Made by a program: the position numbers and the translations under genes. The notes under the pieces were generated by a model. The model was not told where the DNA came from and made no database searches. It saw only the letters and a list, made by a program, of their open reading frames with translations. Shown here one piece after another: positions 1-6,156 of a stretch of DNA of 10,510 bases. This stretch comes from an uncultured Candidatus Melainabacteria bacterium (GTDB taxonomy: Bacteria > Cyanobacteriota > Vampirovibrionia > Gastranaerophilales > Gastranaerophilaceae): NCBI GenBank assembly GCA_934675695.1, contig CAKURN010000029.1, positions 1-10,510 of the forward strand. The letters are read 5' to 3'. The first letter of the stretch is position 1. Every line of letters starts with the position of its first letter.

Positions 1-362
1 GTTTTGAAGTATTGAGAAGGGATTTGAATATAATAATGCGTAAAGTCTTTGCTCGTTGCTGCGTTTACTGTTGCACCTTTTGAGTCTAAAATTTTGTCAA
101 AAGTGCCTGTTGGGTATTTTGTTGTTCCTTTAAAAAACAAATGTTCCAAAAAATGGCTAATACCGTTTGTTTTGTCGTCTTCGTTGATTGAGCCTGTATT
201 TATCCAAGTATCAATTTTTACGATATTGTTGTCGTGGACTTCTTTTATTATTACTTTTTGCCCTGATGGGAGAGTATTTACAGACAAACCATCACTCAGT
301 GCAAAAACAGAATTAAAAAATCCAAAAGACAAAGCTAACGCTAGAAACAGAAATTTTTTCAT
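1..362 (-). CDS. M16 family zinc peptidase (pitrilysin/processing-peptidase type), N-terminal part only
   Basis: Only the first 120 codons are present; the gene runs off the left edge. The protein opens with a signal peptide (MKKFLFLALALSFGFFNSVFA, cleavage near residue 21), so it is probably exported. Next comes the M16 N-terminal domain with the inverted zinc motif HFLEH at residues 70-74: H70 and H74 bind zinc and E73 is the catalytic base. The family-typical FFKGT, a YPTGTF segment and an 'ATVNAATSKDFTHYY' stretch follow. The third zinc-ligand glutamate would lie outside the window. The ATG at 362 is preceded by GAGGA at a suitable distance. It lies 69 bp downstream of the gamma-subunit gene on the same strand with no terminator hairpin between them, so it may be read through from the ATP synthase operon. 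TATACT-like hexamers in the gap could also give it its own promoter. The family is certain; the substrate is unknown. Confidence 0.93.
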   Translation of the reverse strand, partial: MKKFLFLALALSFGFFNSVFALSDGLSVNTLPSGQKVIIKEVHDNNIVKIDTWINTGSINEDDKTNGISHFLEHLFFKGTTKYPTGTFDKILDSKGATVNAATSKDFTHYYIQIPSQYFK

Positions 363-431
363 TTTTATCCTCATCAAATCTTTTTAACAAGTATAATCAA
401 AAATGAAAAAAATTAATATAGTATAGTTTGC

Positions 432-1400
432 TTATTTTAAAGCACCTGCACCTGATATAACTTCTGTCAATTCTTGAGTGATTTTTGCTTGACGAGCTTT
501 GTTGTATTCAATCGTAAGAGAAGAAATCATATCAGTTGCGTTGTTTGTTGCAGAACTCATAGCAGTCATACGAGAAGCAAGTTCGCTAGCTTGTGCTTCC
601 AAAAAAGACTGATAGATGATGTTTGTTAAATACATTGGAACGATTTTTGACAAAACGCTACCCAAATTTGGCAAAAATTCGCTCAAAGGTTCGATTTTGT
701 GGACATCATGTTGAATATTCAATTCTTCAGACAATTCGTCATTGTAGAATTTTTTGATTTCGTTTTCATCTGTCACAACAGGCAAAAGTTGCCAATGCTC
801 TGTTTTGTAGCTCATCATGTTTTTGTATCTGGTTGTAACAAGTTCAATTGAATCAATCGTTCCATCAATAAAATCATCTGCTAATTTTGTAGCTAAAACA
901 TAAGCAGAGCTTGCATTTACGCCATCTAAAATATTTACGTAAGTTTTTCTTATTTCAAAATCGATTTGATTTCTTAGGTTTTTTATTGCAGGAGCAGCTT
1001 TTTGCCCTACTAAATATACTTTTACCTTTTTGCCTTGCGAATTGAATTCTTTTATCATATTTGTTGCATAACGGACAATGTTTGCACAATATGCACCTGC
1101 TAAACCTTTGTTAGAAGAAATAATCACGAGTCCGACGCTTTTTATTTCTCTTTTTTTCAACAATTCGCCATAATTTTCAAGATTTTCTTTAGCAGTTGTT
1201 TTGTTATGTTGGGTTTTGTTTGCTTCTTTATATGCATATCTGAATATTTTAGACAATTCAATTGTAAAAGGGCGAGAAGCACGAACGGCATTTTCAGCTT
1301 TTTTTACTTTTGCTGCTGCTACCATTTTCATAGCTTTTGTGATTTTTTGTGTATTTTTTATGCTGTTTATCCTGTCTTTTATACTTCTTAAATTTGCCAT
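432..1400 (-). CDS. atpG: F1Fo ATP synthase gamma subunit (322 aa)
   Basis: This is the central rotor shaft of F1, coupling c-ring rotation to catalysis. The N-terminus MANLRSIKDRINSIKNTQKI, with the following KAMKMVAA, is the classic gamma helix. The C-terminal helix 'ASELASRMTAMSSATNNA' (about residues 270-287) is equally diagnostic. The reading frame stays open 14 codons upstream to an earlier ATG at 1442. I choose 1400 because family homology begins there, AGAGGT sits at a suitable distance, and the longer version would start inside the stem-loop at 1421-1442. At 322 aa it is longer than typical bacterial gamma (about 285-290). The extra length lies in a polar stretch near residues 60-80 and in the region between 'WQLLPVV' and 'LPNLGSVL', where cyanobacterial gamma carries its regulatory insertion. 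Only one cysteine is visible (in GAYCANIV), so there is no redox-regulatory Cys pair. Cyanobacterial nomenclature calls it atpC. The gene that follows is an M16 peptidase, not beta. Confidence 0.97.
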   Translation of the reverse strand: MANLRSIKDRINSIKNTQKITKAMKMVAAAKVKKAENAVRASRPFTIELSKIFRYAYKEANKTQHNKTTAKENLENYGELLKKREIKSVGLVIISSNKGLAGAYCANIVRYATNMIKEFNSQGKKVKVYLVGQKAAPAIKNLRNQIDFEIRKTYVNILDGVNASSAYVLATKLADDFIDGTIDSIELVTTRYKNMMSYKTEHWQLLPVVTDENEIKKFYNDELSEELNIQHDVHKIEPLSEFLPNLGSVLSKIVPMYLTNIIYQSFLEAQASELASRMTAMSSATNNATDMISSLTIEYNKARQAKITQELTEVISGAGALK

Positions 1401-1420
1401 TTGTACCTCTTTTGAAAAAT

Positions 1421-1442
1421 TTGCTGCACAAAAGTGCAGCAA
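1421..1442 (-). terminator. Intercistronic stem-loop between atpA and the gamma gene (attenuator-like)
   Basis: On the minus strand, TTGCTGCAC, a TTTT loop and GTGCAGCAA form a perfect 9-bp stem, followed by ATTTTTC. This has the shape of a weak intrinsic terminator and begins 3 nt after the alpha TAG codon (1448-1446). It ends about 10 nt before the AGAGGT ribosome-binding site of gamma. It could terminate part of the transcripts, stabilise the 3' end of the upstream message, or influence gamma translation. The structure is seen directly; the role is inferred. Confidence 0.6.
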
Positions 1443-1445
1443 AAA

Positions 1446-2966
1446 CTATATTCTAAAAACACTTTCTTTGAATGTTTTTATGTGTTTAATTAGTTCTTCT
1501 TTGTCAGAGTCTTCCAGTTTATTGCCTGCGTTCAATTTTTCTTCTAATTTAGCACAATGTGATGAAAAATATTCAAAGAACTGTTTTTTGAACTCTTGAA
1601 TGTCTTTGTTTTCAACGTCATTTATATATCCTTCGTTGCCGCAGAAAAGTATTGCTACTTGTTGAGCGACAGATAGCGGATTGTATTGTGGTTGAATAAG
1701 AATTTGAGTAAGTTTTTCACCTTTTAACAATTGTGCTTTTGTTGCAGGATCAAGGTCAGAAGCAAATTGAGCAAACGCTGCAAGCTCTCTATATTGTGCC
1801 AAATCAAGACGCAATTGACCTGCTACTTGTTTGATACCTTTTGTTTGAGCAGCACCACCTACACGAGAAACCGAAATACCTGCGTTGATTGCCGGACGTT
1901 GACCTGAATTGAACAAATTGCTTTCTAAGAAGATTTGTCCATCTGTGATTGATATAACGTTTGTTGGAATGTAAGCTGAAACGTCGCCTGCTTGGGTTTC
2001 GATGATTGGAAGTGCTGTAATAGAACCTGCACCACGTTCATCAGAGAGTTTACAAGCACGTTCAAGCAATCTTGAATGCAAGTAGAAAACATCTCCAGGG
2101 TATGCTTCACGTCCCGGTGGTCTTTTCAACAACAAGCTCATTGCACGATATGCTTGAGCGTGTTTAGTTAAATCATCATAAATAATCAAACAGTGTTTTC
2201 CTTGTTCAAGAAATTCTTCTGCAACCGCACAACCTGCAAATGGAGCGATATATTGTAGTGGTGCAGAATTGTCAGCTGTTGCTGAAACAATGATTGTATA
2301 ATCCATTGCACCTTTTTCTTCTAATGTTTTTGCCAAATGTGCAACAGTAGAAGTTTTTTGACCAATCGCAACATAAACACAAATAACATCTTTTCCTTTT
2401 TGGTTAATAATCGTGTCTATTGCAATAGCGGTTTTTCCTGTTTGTCTATCACCAATAATAAGTTCTCTTTGTCCACGACCGATAGGAGTCAAGGCATCAA
2501 TTGCTGTTAAACCTGTTTGTAAAGGCTCATGGACAGATTTTCTTTCAATAATCCCCGGTGCAATTCTTTCGATTGGACGAGTAGAAGTCGTTACTATATC
2601 GCCTTTTCCATCGATTGGAATGCCTGTCGGGTCTATTATTCTTCCGATTAAGTTTTCGCCAACAGGAATAGAAGCGATACGACCAGTTGATTTTACTGTC
2701 ATACCTTCTTTAATTTGAGTATAATTACCTAAAATTACTACCCCAACGTTGTCTTCTTCGAGGTTTAATGTGATACCTAGAGTTTTGTATTCATCATCAA
2801 ACTCGACCAATTCTGAAGCCATAACGTTTTTTAGCCCATAAATACGACAAATCCCGTCAGAAATTTCTATTACAGAACCTGTGTTTGAAACTTCTGTTTT
2901 AGATTCATAATTTTCGATTTTAGCCCTAATAATTGAACTAATTTCGTCCGGTCTGATTGCTACCAT
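1446..2966 (-). CDS. atpA: F1Fo ATP synthase alpha subunit (506 aa)
   Basis: This is the nucleotide-binding, non-catalytic F1 subunit that alternates with beta in the alpha3beta3 hexamer. It shows full-length family architecture. An N-terminal beta-barrel covers about residues 25-95 ('SVIEISDGICRIYGL'). The P-loop GDRQTGKT is at 172-179 and the Walker B region 'CLIIYDDLTKHAQAYR' is near 259-274. The signature 'SVSRVGGAAQTKGIKQVAG' carries the arginine finger R368, which reaches into the beta catalytic site. A helical C-terminal domain follows. The length of 506 aa is normal (about 500-515). The ATG at 2966 is preceded by GAGGA and lies 12 bp after the delta stop. The next gene (gamma) is separated by 45 bp holding a stem-loop. 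It is intact, with no missing key residues. Confidence 0.98.
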   Translation of the reverse strand: MVAIRPDEISSIIRAKIENYESKTEVSNTGSVIEISDGICRIYGLKNVMASELVEFDDEYKTLGITLNLEEDNVGVVILGNYTQIKEGMTVKSTGRIASIPVGENLIGRIIDPTGIPIDGKGDIVTTSTRPIERIAPGIIERKSVHEPLQTGLTAIDALTPIGRGQRELIIGDRQTGKTAIAIDTIINQKGKDVICVYVAIGQKTSTVAHLAKTLEEKGAMDYTIIVSATADNSAPLQYIAPFAGCAVAEEFLEQGKHCLIIYDDLTKHAQAYRAMSLLLKRPPGREAYPGDVFYLHSRLLERACKLSDERGAGSITALPIIETQAGDVSAYIPTNVISITDGQIFLESNLFNSGQRPAINAGISVSRVGGAAQTKGIKQVAGQLRLDLAQYRELAAFAQFASDLDPATKAQLLKGEKLTQILIQPQYNPLSVAQQVAILFCGNEGYINDVENKDIQEFKKQFFEYFSSHCAKLEEKLNAGNKLEDSDKEELIKHIKTFKESVFRI

Positions 2967-2978
2967 TATTTTTTCCTC

Positions 2979-3527
2979 TTATTTTATTATTTCTTTTTTA
3001 ATTTCGTCTAATTTGTGCAAAAGCGAAGTATCAATCACGTCATCTCCGATTTTGTAAATTAAACCTGCAATAATTGTTTCGTCTTTTTTGTATACGACAT
3101 TAACGGTTTTGTTGAGTTTTTCTTTTAGTTTTTGTTGGATTAGATTTTTCTTTTCTTCATCTAATTCAACTGCACAAGTAACATCAACATTGACTGTATT
3201 ATTGATTTCATCTAACAATTCTGAAAAAATTTGTACTATTGAATAAATCAAATTGAAACGGTTTTTGTTTATTAATAGTTTTAAAGTGTTTCTGATTGTC
3301 TTGTTTACGTCTTTTGCAAAAACTTCATCTATTATATCTTCTTTGTTTTTTGCTGAAATTATAGGGTTTGTCATTACATTAAACAAATCAGAAGAACTTT
3401 TTAAGATTGTTTGTGCATTTTGAAGGCTTTCTAGAATTTCTTCTTTTGAAAAACCGTCCTCTTTCGACAAATCTAGCAATGATTTTGCGTATCTTTTTGC
3501 AATTATTGAATTTTTTTCTATGTTCAT
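2979..3527 (-). CDS. atpH: F1Fo ATP synthase delta subunit (OSCP type, 182 aa)
   Basis: This is the peripheral-stalk cap that fixes the b/b' stator to the top of F1. The N-terminal helical domain starts with 'IIAKRYAKSLLDLSKEDG' (about residues 8-25), the usual delta/OSCP opening. The C-terminal signature 'IAGLIYKIGDDVIDTSLLHKL' falls near residues 152-172. The length (182 aa) fits the family (175-185). The start codon overlaps the b stop in TAATG, sharing one A, so translation is probably coupled to b. In cyanobacterial nomenclature this is atpD. Sequence outside the signatures is lysine/asparagine-rich, matching the low GC of the locus. Confidence 0.95.
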   Translation of the reverse strand: MNIEKNSIIAKRYAKSLLDLSKEDGFSKEEILESLQNAQTILKSSSDLFNVMTNPIISAKNKEDIIDEVFAKDVNKTIRNTLKLLINKNRFNLIYSIVQIFSELLDEINNTVNVDVTCAVELDEEKKNLIQQKLKEKLNKTVNVVYKKDETIIAGLIYKIGDDVIDTSLLHKLDEIKKEIIK

Positions 3528-4024
3528 TATTTTAGCCCTGTTTCAAGTTCTTCAATACTTTCTTCGATAAATTTTTGGTGGTATTGAGGTTTGTTTTGTA
3601 AAGTTTGTTTTATATGCTCTTTTGCCAATTCGTATGCAGCAAGAGCAGTTTGTTTCGATAGAGTAGAAACAGTCTGTTTGTTGTCTGAGTTTATTATTTT
3701 TTGCGTGTTGTCTTGGATATTGTTCAATTGAATATGCGTTTCTTTTTCTATTTTATTTTTCAAAAGTTCAATATTTTTTTCGCCATTTTGTTCAATTTCA
3801 AGAATTTCGTTTTTAACGTTTTTGACTTTTTCGTTTGCTTCTAATAACTCTTTTATTGAGTTTTCTTTTGTTTGTATTGATTTTTCAATTGTTTCTTTAA
3901 TTTTTTCTTGTGCAGAAGCAATTTTTTCATCAAGCTTCAATTTTTTTGCTGCATAAATCAATATCATAAGCAAAAGAACGAAGTTAAAAGTATTTGATTT
4001 TACGATTAAAGTCCAAATTTCCAT
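3527..4024 (-). CDS. atpF: F1Fo ATP synthase subunit b (165 aa)
   Basis: This is a membrane-anchored stator subunit. A single N-terminal hydrophobic helix (about residues 11-26, FNFVLLLMILIYAAKK) is followed by a long charged, alanine/lysine/glutamate-rich helix that runs to the C-terminus and would pair with b' as a right-handed coiled coil. The Ser-Asn-x-x-Asn before the membrane helix and the 'YAAKKLKLDEKI' exit resemble cyanobacterial b. The length is in the family range (about 155-180). Only 4 bp separate it from b', and its ribosome-binding site (AAGGAT) lies in the last codons of b'. Its stop overlaps the delta start. The call rests on topology and position; b subunits diverge strongly in sequence, and the assignment as b rather than b' follows the cyanobacterial gene order. 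Confidence 0.9.
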   Translation of the reverse strand: MEIWTLIVKSNTFNFVLLLMILIYAAKKLKLDEKIASAQEKIKETIEKSIQTKENSIKELLEANEKVKNVKNEILEIEQNGEKNIELLKNKIEKETHIQLNNIQDNTQKIINSDNKQTVSTLSKQTALAAYELAKEHIKQTLQNKPQYHQKFIEESIEELETGLK

Positions 4025-4028
4025 TTTA

Positions 4029-4496
4029 CTATCCTTGAATTAGCTTTTCGACAAGTTGATTGTCAAAATTTTCGATTTTTTCGTGATTTTTTAGTATTTT
4101 ATCAGATATTGTTTGAGCAAGCCCTACAACTTCGTTTTTCAATGGTTCGAGTGAGTTTTGTTTTTCTTCATTTAAAACGTTTTGGTTTTCTTTTATTACA
4201 GCGTTTGCTTCTTTTTTTGCTTGTGAGATTTTTTGTGTTCTTATTGAATTAGCATCTTCAACTGCTTTTGTGATTTTTTGTTTTGAAGATGCTTTTGCTT
4301 CAATAAGTTTGTCTTCTCTTTCTGATAAAATAACTTTGCTTTTGCTTTGGTTTGTTTTAGCTGTTTCATAATTTTCATCAATGAGTTTTTGGCGTTTAGA
4401 CACTATTTCAGACATAGGTTTATATAAAATGCCGTTCATCACAAACGCAAAAACAATAAAACTAATAACTGTAACTATGAAAGTAGCATTAAACAT
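4029..4496 (-). CDS. atpF2: F1Fo ATP synthase subunit b' (second b-type stator subunit, 155 aa)
   Basis: This is the partner of b in the peripheral stalk. An N-terminal membrane helix (about residues 4-22, ATFIVTVISFIVFAFVMN) leads into 'GILYKPMSEIVSKRQKLID', the typical b/b' membrane-exit segment. A continuous charged coiled coil rich in K, E, A and S follows up to residue 155. It clearly differs in sequence from the neighbouring b, so this is an ancient paralogue pair rather than a recent duplication. A b' gene placed between c and b is the hallmark of cyanobacterial, plastid and some phototroph operons, where it is called atpG. The ribosome-binding site AAAGGT lies just after the c-subunit stop. 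Most other bacteria use a b homodimer, so this gene is the main taxonomic clue in the window. Confidence 0.9.
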   Translation of the reverse strand: MFNATFIVTVISFIVFAFVMNGILYKPMSEIVSKRQKLIDENYETAKTNQSKSKVILSEREDKLIEAKASSKQKITKAVEDANSIRTQKISQAKKEANAVIKENQNVLNEEKQNSLEPLKNEVVGLAQTISDKILKNHEKIENFDNQLVEKLIQG

Positions 4497-4511
4497 CGTG
4501 TTTTACCTTTC

Positions 4512-4754
4512 TTATATAACACCAAGAAGCATCAAAGCAACAACCAAACCATAAATTGCACAGGCTTCTGACATTGCAGCACCAACCATGAAAAATACTA
4601 AACCTTTACCAAAAATTTCCGGTTGTCTTGCGATTGATTCCAAAAAGCCTTTTGTTGCTACGCCTACACCTAGACCTGCACCAATTGCACCAAAACCGAT
4701 TGCAATACCTGCACCTAATTTTGCAAAATCTGAAATTACGCTAGCGTCTGCCAT
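4512..4754 (-). CDS. atpE: F1Fo ATP synthase c subunit (proteolipid, 80 aa)
   Basis: This is the c-ring protomer that carries the translocated ion. It has two membrane helices (about residues 10-34 and 52-78) joined by the polar loop 'ESIARQPE', the universal contact site for gamma/epsilon. Helix 1 has the glycine-rich packing motif GAIGAGLGVGVA. Helix 2 carries the ion-binding carboxylate E63 in GAAMSEACAIYGLV. The position matching Gln32 of the sodium-type Ilyobacter c subunit is V30 here, and the residue after E63 is Ala rather than Ser, so proton coupling is the better inference. The length is normal (75-85). A strong AAGGAG ribosome-binding site precedes the ATG, in line with the many copies needed per complex. 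Confidence 0.97.
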   Translation of the reverse strand: MADASVISDFAKLGAGIAIGFGAIGAGLGVGVATKGFLESIARQPEIFGKGLVFFMVGAAMSEACAIYGLVVALMLLGVI

Positions 4755-4775
4755 TTTTTTCTCCTTTTTATTTAT

Positions 4776-5456
4776 CTATTCATGTTGTTCTTCTATTGCG
4801 GAAGATATATAAACTGTCGTAAGCAAAGAGAATACGAGTGCTTGTACCACTGCAACCAGTAATTCAAATAACATAAATGGCAAAGGTAAAACATACGCAC
4901 ATATTCCCATTATAGCCGCTATCAAACATTCTCCGGCTAATATATTCCCAAATAAACGTAGTGCCAATGTAAGTGGTCTTGTTACCATATCCAAAAGCTC
5001 TAACGCCATCAAAAGAAACGAAATCGGTTTCAAATCATGTAAGAAAAATTTGAATTTTCTTTTGTATATTCCGACTGAAATGTAATACACCAAAACAATA
5101 ATTGCAAGTGCGGCAGTCACGTTGATGTCATTTGTCGGAGAAGCAAATTCGCCGTTTTTAAGGTGAATAATTTTTAGGGGAATTTGTCCCATCAAATTTG
5201 CTGTAATAATAAACAAAAACAAAGAAGCAATCAGAGGAACGTGTTTTCTACCTGTTTTTGGCATTAAACTATCAGTCAAATTCCAGAACATTCCTAATAT
5301 ACTTTCAAAAAACAATTGAATTTTTGTCGGAAATATCGATAATTTTCTTGTTGTAACAAAAGCAACAACAATCAAAAATCCCATTGCGAGCCACATTGTA
5401 ATCAATGTGTCCATATTAAACTCATATTTTCCAAACGTAAATATCCAATGTTCCAT
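4776..5456 (-). CDS. atpB: F1Fo ATP synthase subunit a (226 aa)
   Basis: This membrane stator subunit forms the two ion half-channels against the c-ring. About five or six hydrophobic segments are visible. The essential arginine is R167 in 'LTLALRLFGNILAGE', with the conserved N171 and E175 close by. 'ASPTNDINVTAALA' (about residues 105-118) closely resembles cyanobacterial and plastid subunit a. At 226 aa it is shorter than E. coli (271) and slightly shorter than cyanobacterial versions (about 240-250), mainly at the N-terminus. The ATG at 5456 is preceded by AGGT about 9 nt upstream. It is the first gene of the cluster. No atpI-like gene precedes it within the window; the 256-bp spacer upstream should hold the operon promoter. 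Confidence 0.97.
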   Translation of the reverse strand: MEHWIFTFGKYEFNMDTLITMWLAMGFLIVVAFVTTRKLSIFPTKIQLFFESILGMFWNLTDSLMPKTGRKHVPLIASLFLFIITANLMGQIPLKIIHLKNGEFASPTNDINVTAALAIIVLVYYISVGIYKRKFKFFLHDLKPISFLLMALELLDMVTRPLTLALRLFGNILAGECLIAAIMGICAYVLPLPFMLFELLVAVVQALVFSLLTTVYISSAIEEQHE

Positions 5457-5552
5457 TATGATTACCTATATTCTTTGCAAGTCTTATTTTAACCTTTTAA
5501 AAATTAAATACTTAGTCTATTTAGATGAAATTTGTTTATTGTGAACTTCTAT

Positions 5553-5583
5553 AATATACTCCAAAAGTAAACAAGTATGTAAA
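5553..5583 (-). promoter_or_regulatory. Candidate promoter of the ATP synthase operon
   Basis: On the minus strand a TTTACA hexamer (5583-5578) is followed after 19 nt by TATATT (5558-5553), about 100 nt ahead of atpB. The hexamers match the sigma-70 consensus reasonably, but the spacer is 2 nt longer than ideal and the region is very A/T-rich, so a chance match is possible. The -35 hexamer is one of the duplicated TTTAC boxes. No start-site data are available. Confidence 0.3.
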
Positions 5584-5640
5584 TTTTTCTTTTCAAAATG
5601 CAAAAAATATATTACAATTTAAAAGTAAACTTTTGTAAAT
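5563..5640. repeat. Duplicated TTTAC-box element in the atpB / 104-aa gene divergent spacer
   Basis: The 10-mer AAAAGTAAAC occurs at 5563-5572 and again at 5621-5630, exactly 58 bp apart. Each copy is followed by TGTAAAT, at 5578-5584 and 5634-5640. Read on the atp strand, each copy is TTTACA, 3-5 nt, then GTTTACTTTT, giving four TTTAC boxes whose in-pair spacing is 10 or 12 bp, about one helical turn. This looks like a duplicated protein-binding site or a pair of related promoters. Confidence 0.45.
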
Positions 5641-5712
5641 ATAGAAATAAAAAATATCACTTTTTATTTTTAGCAATCTTTTAAAAAACATAAAACATCT
5701 ATTGAGGTCAAT

Positions 5713-6027
5713 ATGAATTTGAAAAAATTTAAAATTGTAAGAACACTAAAAGACTTTAATTTTGCAAAATTAAAATGGGCAATGTACAATCAATTAAAAG
5801 AGTATAAAATTGCTTCCCGTTATATTGACTATTTAATTCCGGAAAGAAAAAACATCAACGCCGACAACGAAAAACTGGAAAAAATGGTCAGAGATACCTT
5901 GTTAAAAGAGTTTTCACCAAAACTCAAAGATATGAAATCTTTTGATTTGTTGGTTGATGCAACGGTTCACAACCTCAAACTCAAACAGATGAAAGCAATG
6001 GGCGATTGGGAAGATATAGAAGTTTAG
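5713..6027 (+). CDS. Small basic hypothetical protein (104 aa)
   Basis: I do not recognise this protein. It is an intact 104-aa frame with a good ribosome-binding site (GAGGT ending 4 nt before the ATG) and its own intrinsic terminator 25 bp downstream, so it appears to be a real single-gene transcription unit. The N-terminal half is strongly basic (KKFKIVRTLKDFNFAKLKW), with aromatic residues through 'YNQLKEYKIASRYIDYLIPE'. The C-terminal half is predicted helical with mixed charge and ends acidic (GDWEDIEV). It has no signal peptide, membrane helix, cysteine or recognisable catalytic motif. It is transcribed divergently from the ATP synthase cluster and shares its spacer, which may mean shared control but does not prove a functional link. 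A cytoplasmic, possibly nucleic-acid- or membrane-surface-binding protein would fit the charge; that is a guess. Confidence 0.8.
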   Translation: MNLKKFKIVRTLKDFNFAKLKWAMYNQLKEYKIASRYIDYLIPERKNINADNEKLEKMVRDTLLKEFSPKLKDMKSFDLLVDATVHNLKLKQMKAMGDWEDIEV

Positions 6028-6052
6028 TTTATTAATATATAATCGAAACGAG

Positions 6053-6080
6053 AAAGCTGATGAAATTCATCAGCTTTTTT
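6053..6080 (+). terminator. Intrinsic terminator after the 104-aa gene
   Basis: AAAGCTGATGA (6053-6063) pairs perfectly with TCATCAGCTTT (6067-6077) around a 3-nt loop. The stem is followed by an uninterrupted run of Ts to 6080. It lies 25 bp after the TAG stop and is the clearest rho-independent terminator in the window. It should separate the small gene from the metalloprotease gene downstream. Confidence 0.9.
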
Positions 6081-6156
6081 ACTATTTTGTAAAATTTTAT
6101 TAATTTTTTATTAATTGAACTAATTTTTTTAAAAAAATTGCCGTTTTAAAAAAAAT

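Noticed and set aside
49..387. Open plus-strand frame opposite the M16 gene
   Set aside because: It lies antisense to a frame with a signal peptide and an HxxEH zinc motif, has no ribosome-binding site and no recognisable domain.
1401..1442. Longer gamma start at 1442 adding 14 residues
   Set aside because: The extra residues have no family counterpart, would be encoded by the stem-loop, and the strong ribosome-binding site serves the ATG at 1400.
1201..1599. Plus-strand frame across the gamma/alpha junction
   Set aside because: It is antisense to two certain ATP synthase genes; its Phe-rich composition is what an A/T-rich gene gives on the opposite strand.
2413..2718. Plus-strand 101-codon frame inside atpA
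   Set aside because: It is a complementary shadow of the conserved P-loop region of alpha, with no independent start signals.
4588..4812. Plus-strand frame opposite the c-subunit gene
   Set aside because: It is a Pro/Ala-rich shadow of the glycine/alanine-rich proteolipid; the real gene on the other strand is unmistakable.
6121..6139. A/T palindrome just upstream of the matrixin gene
   Set aside because: It is a run of Ts followed by As, with no stable stem and no promoter hexamers clearly placed around it; consistent with background composition.
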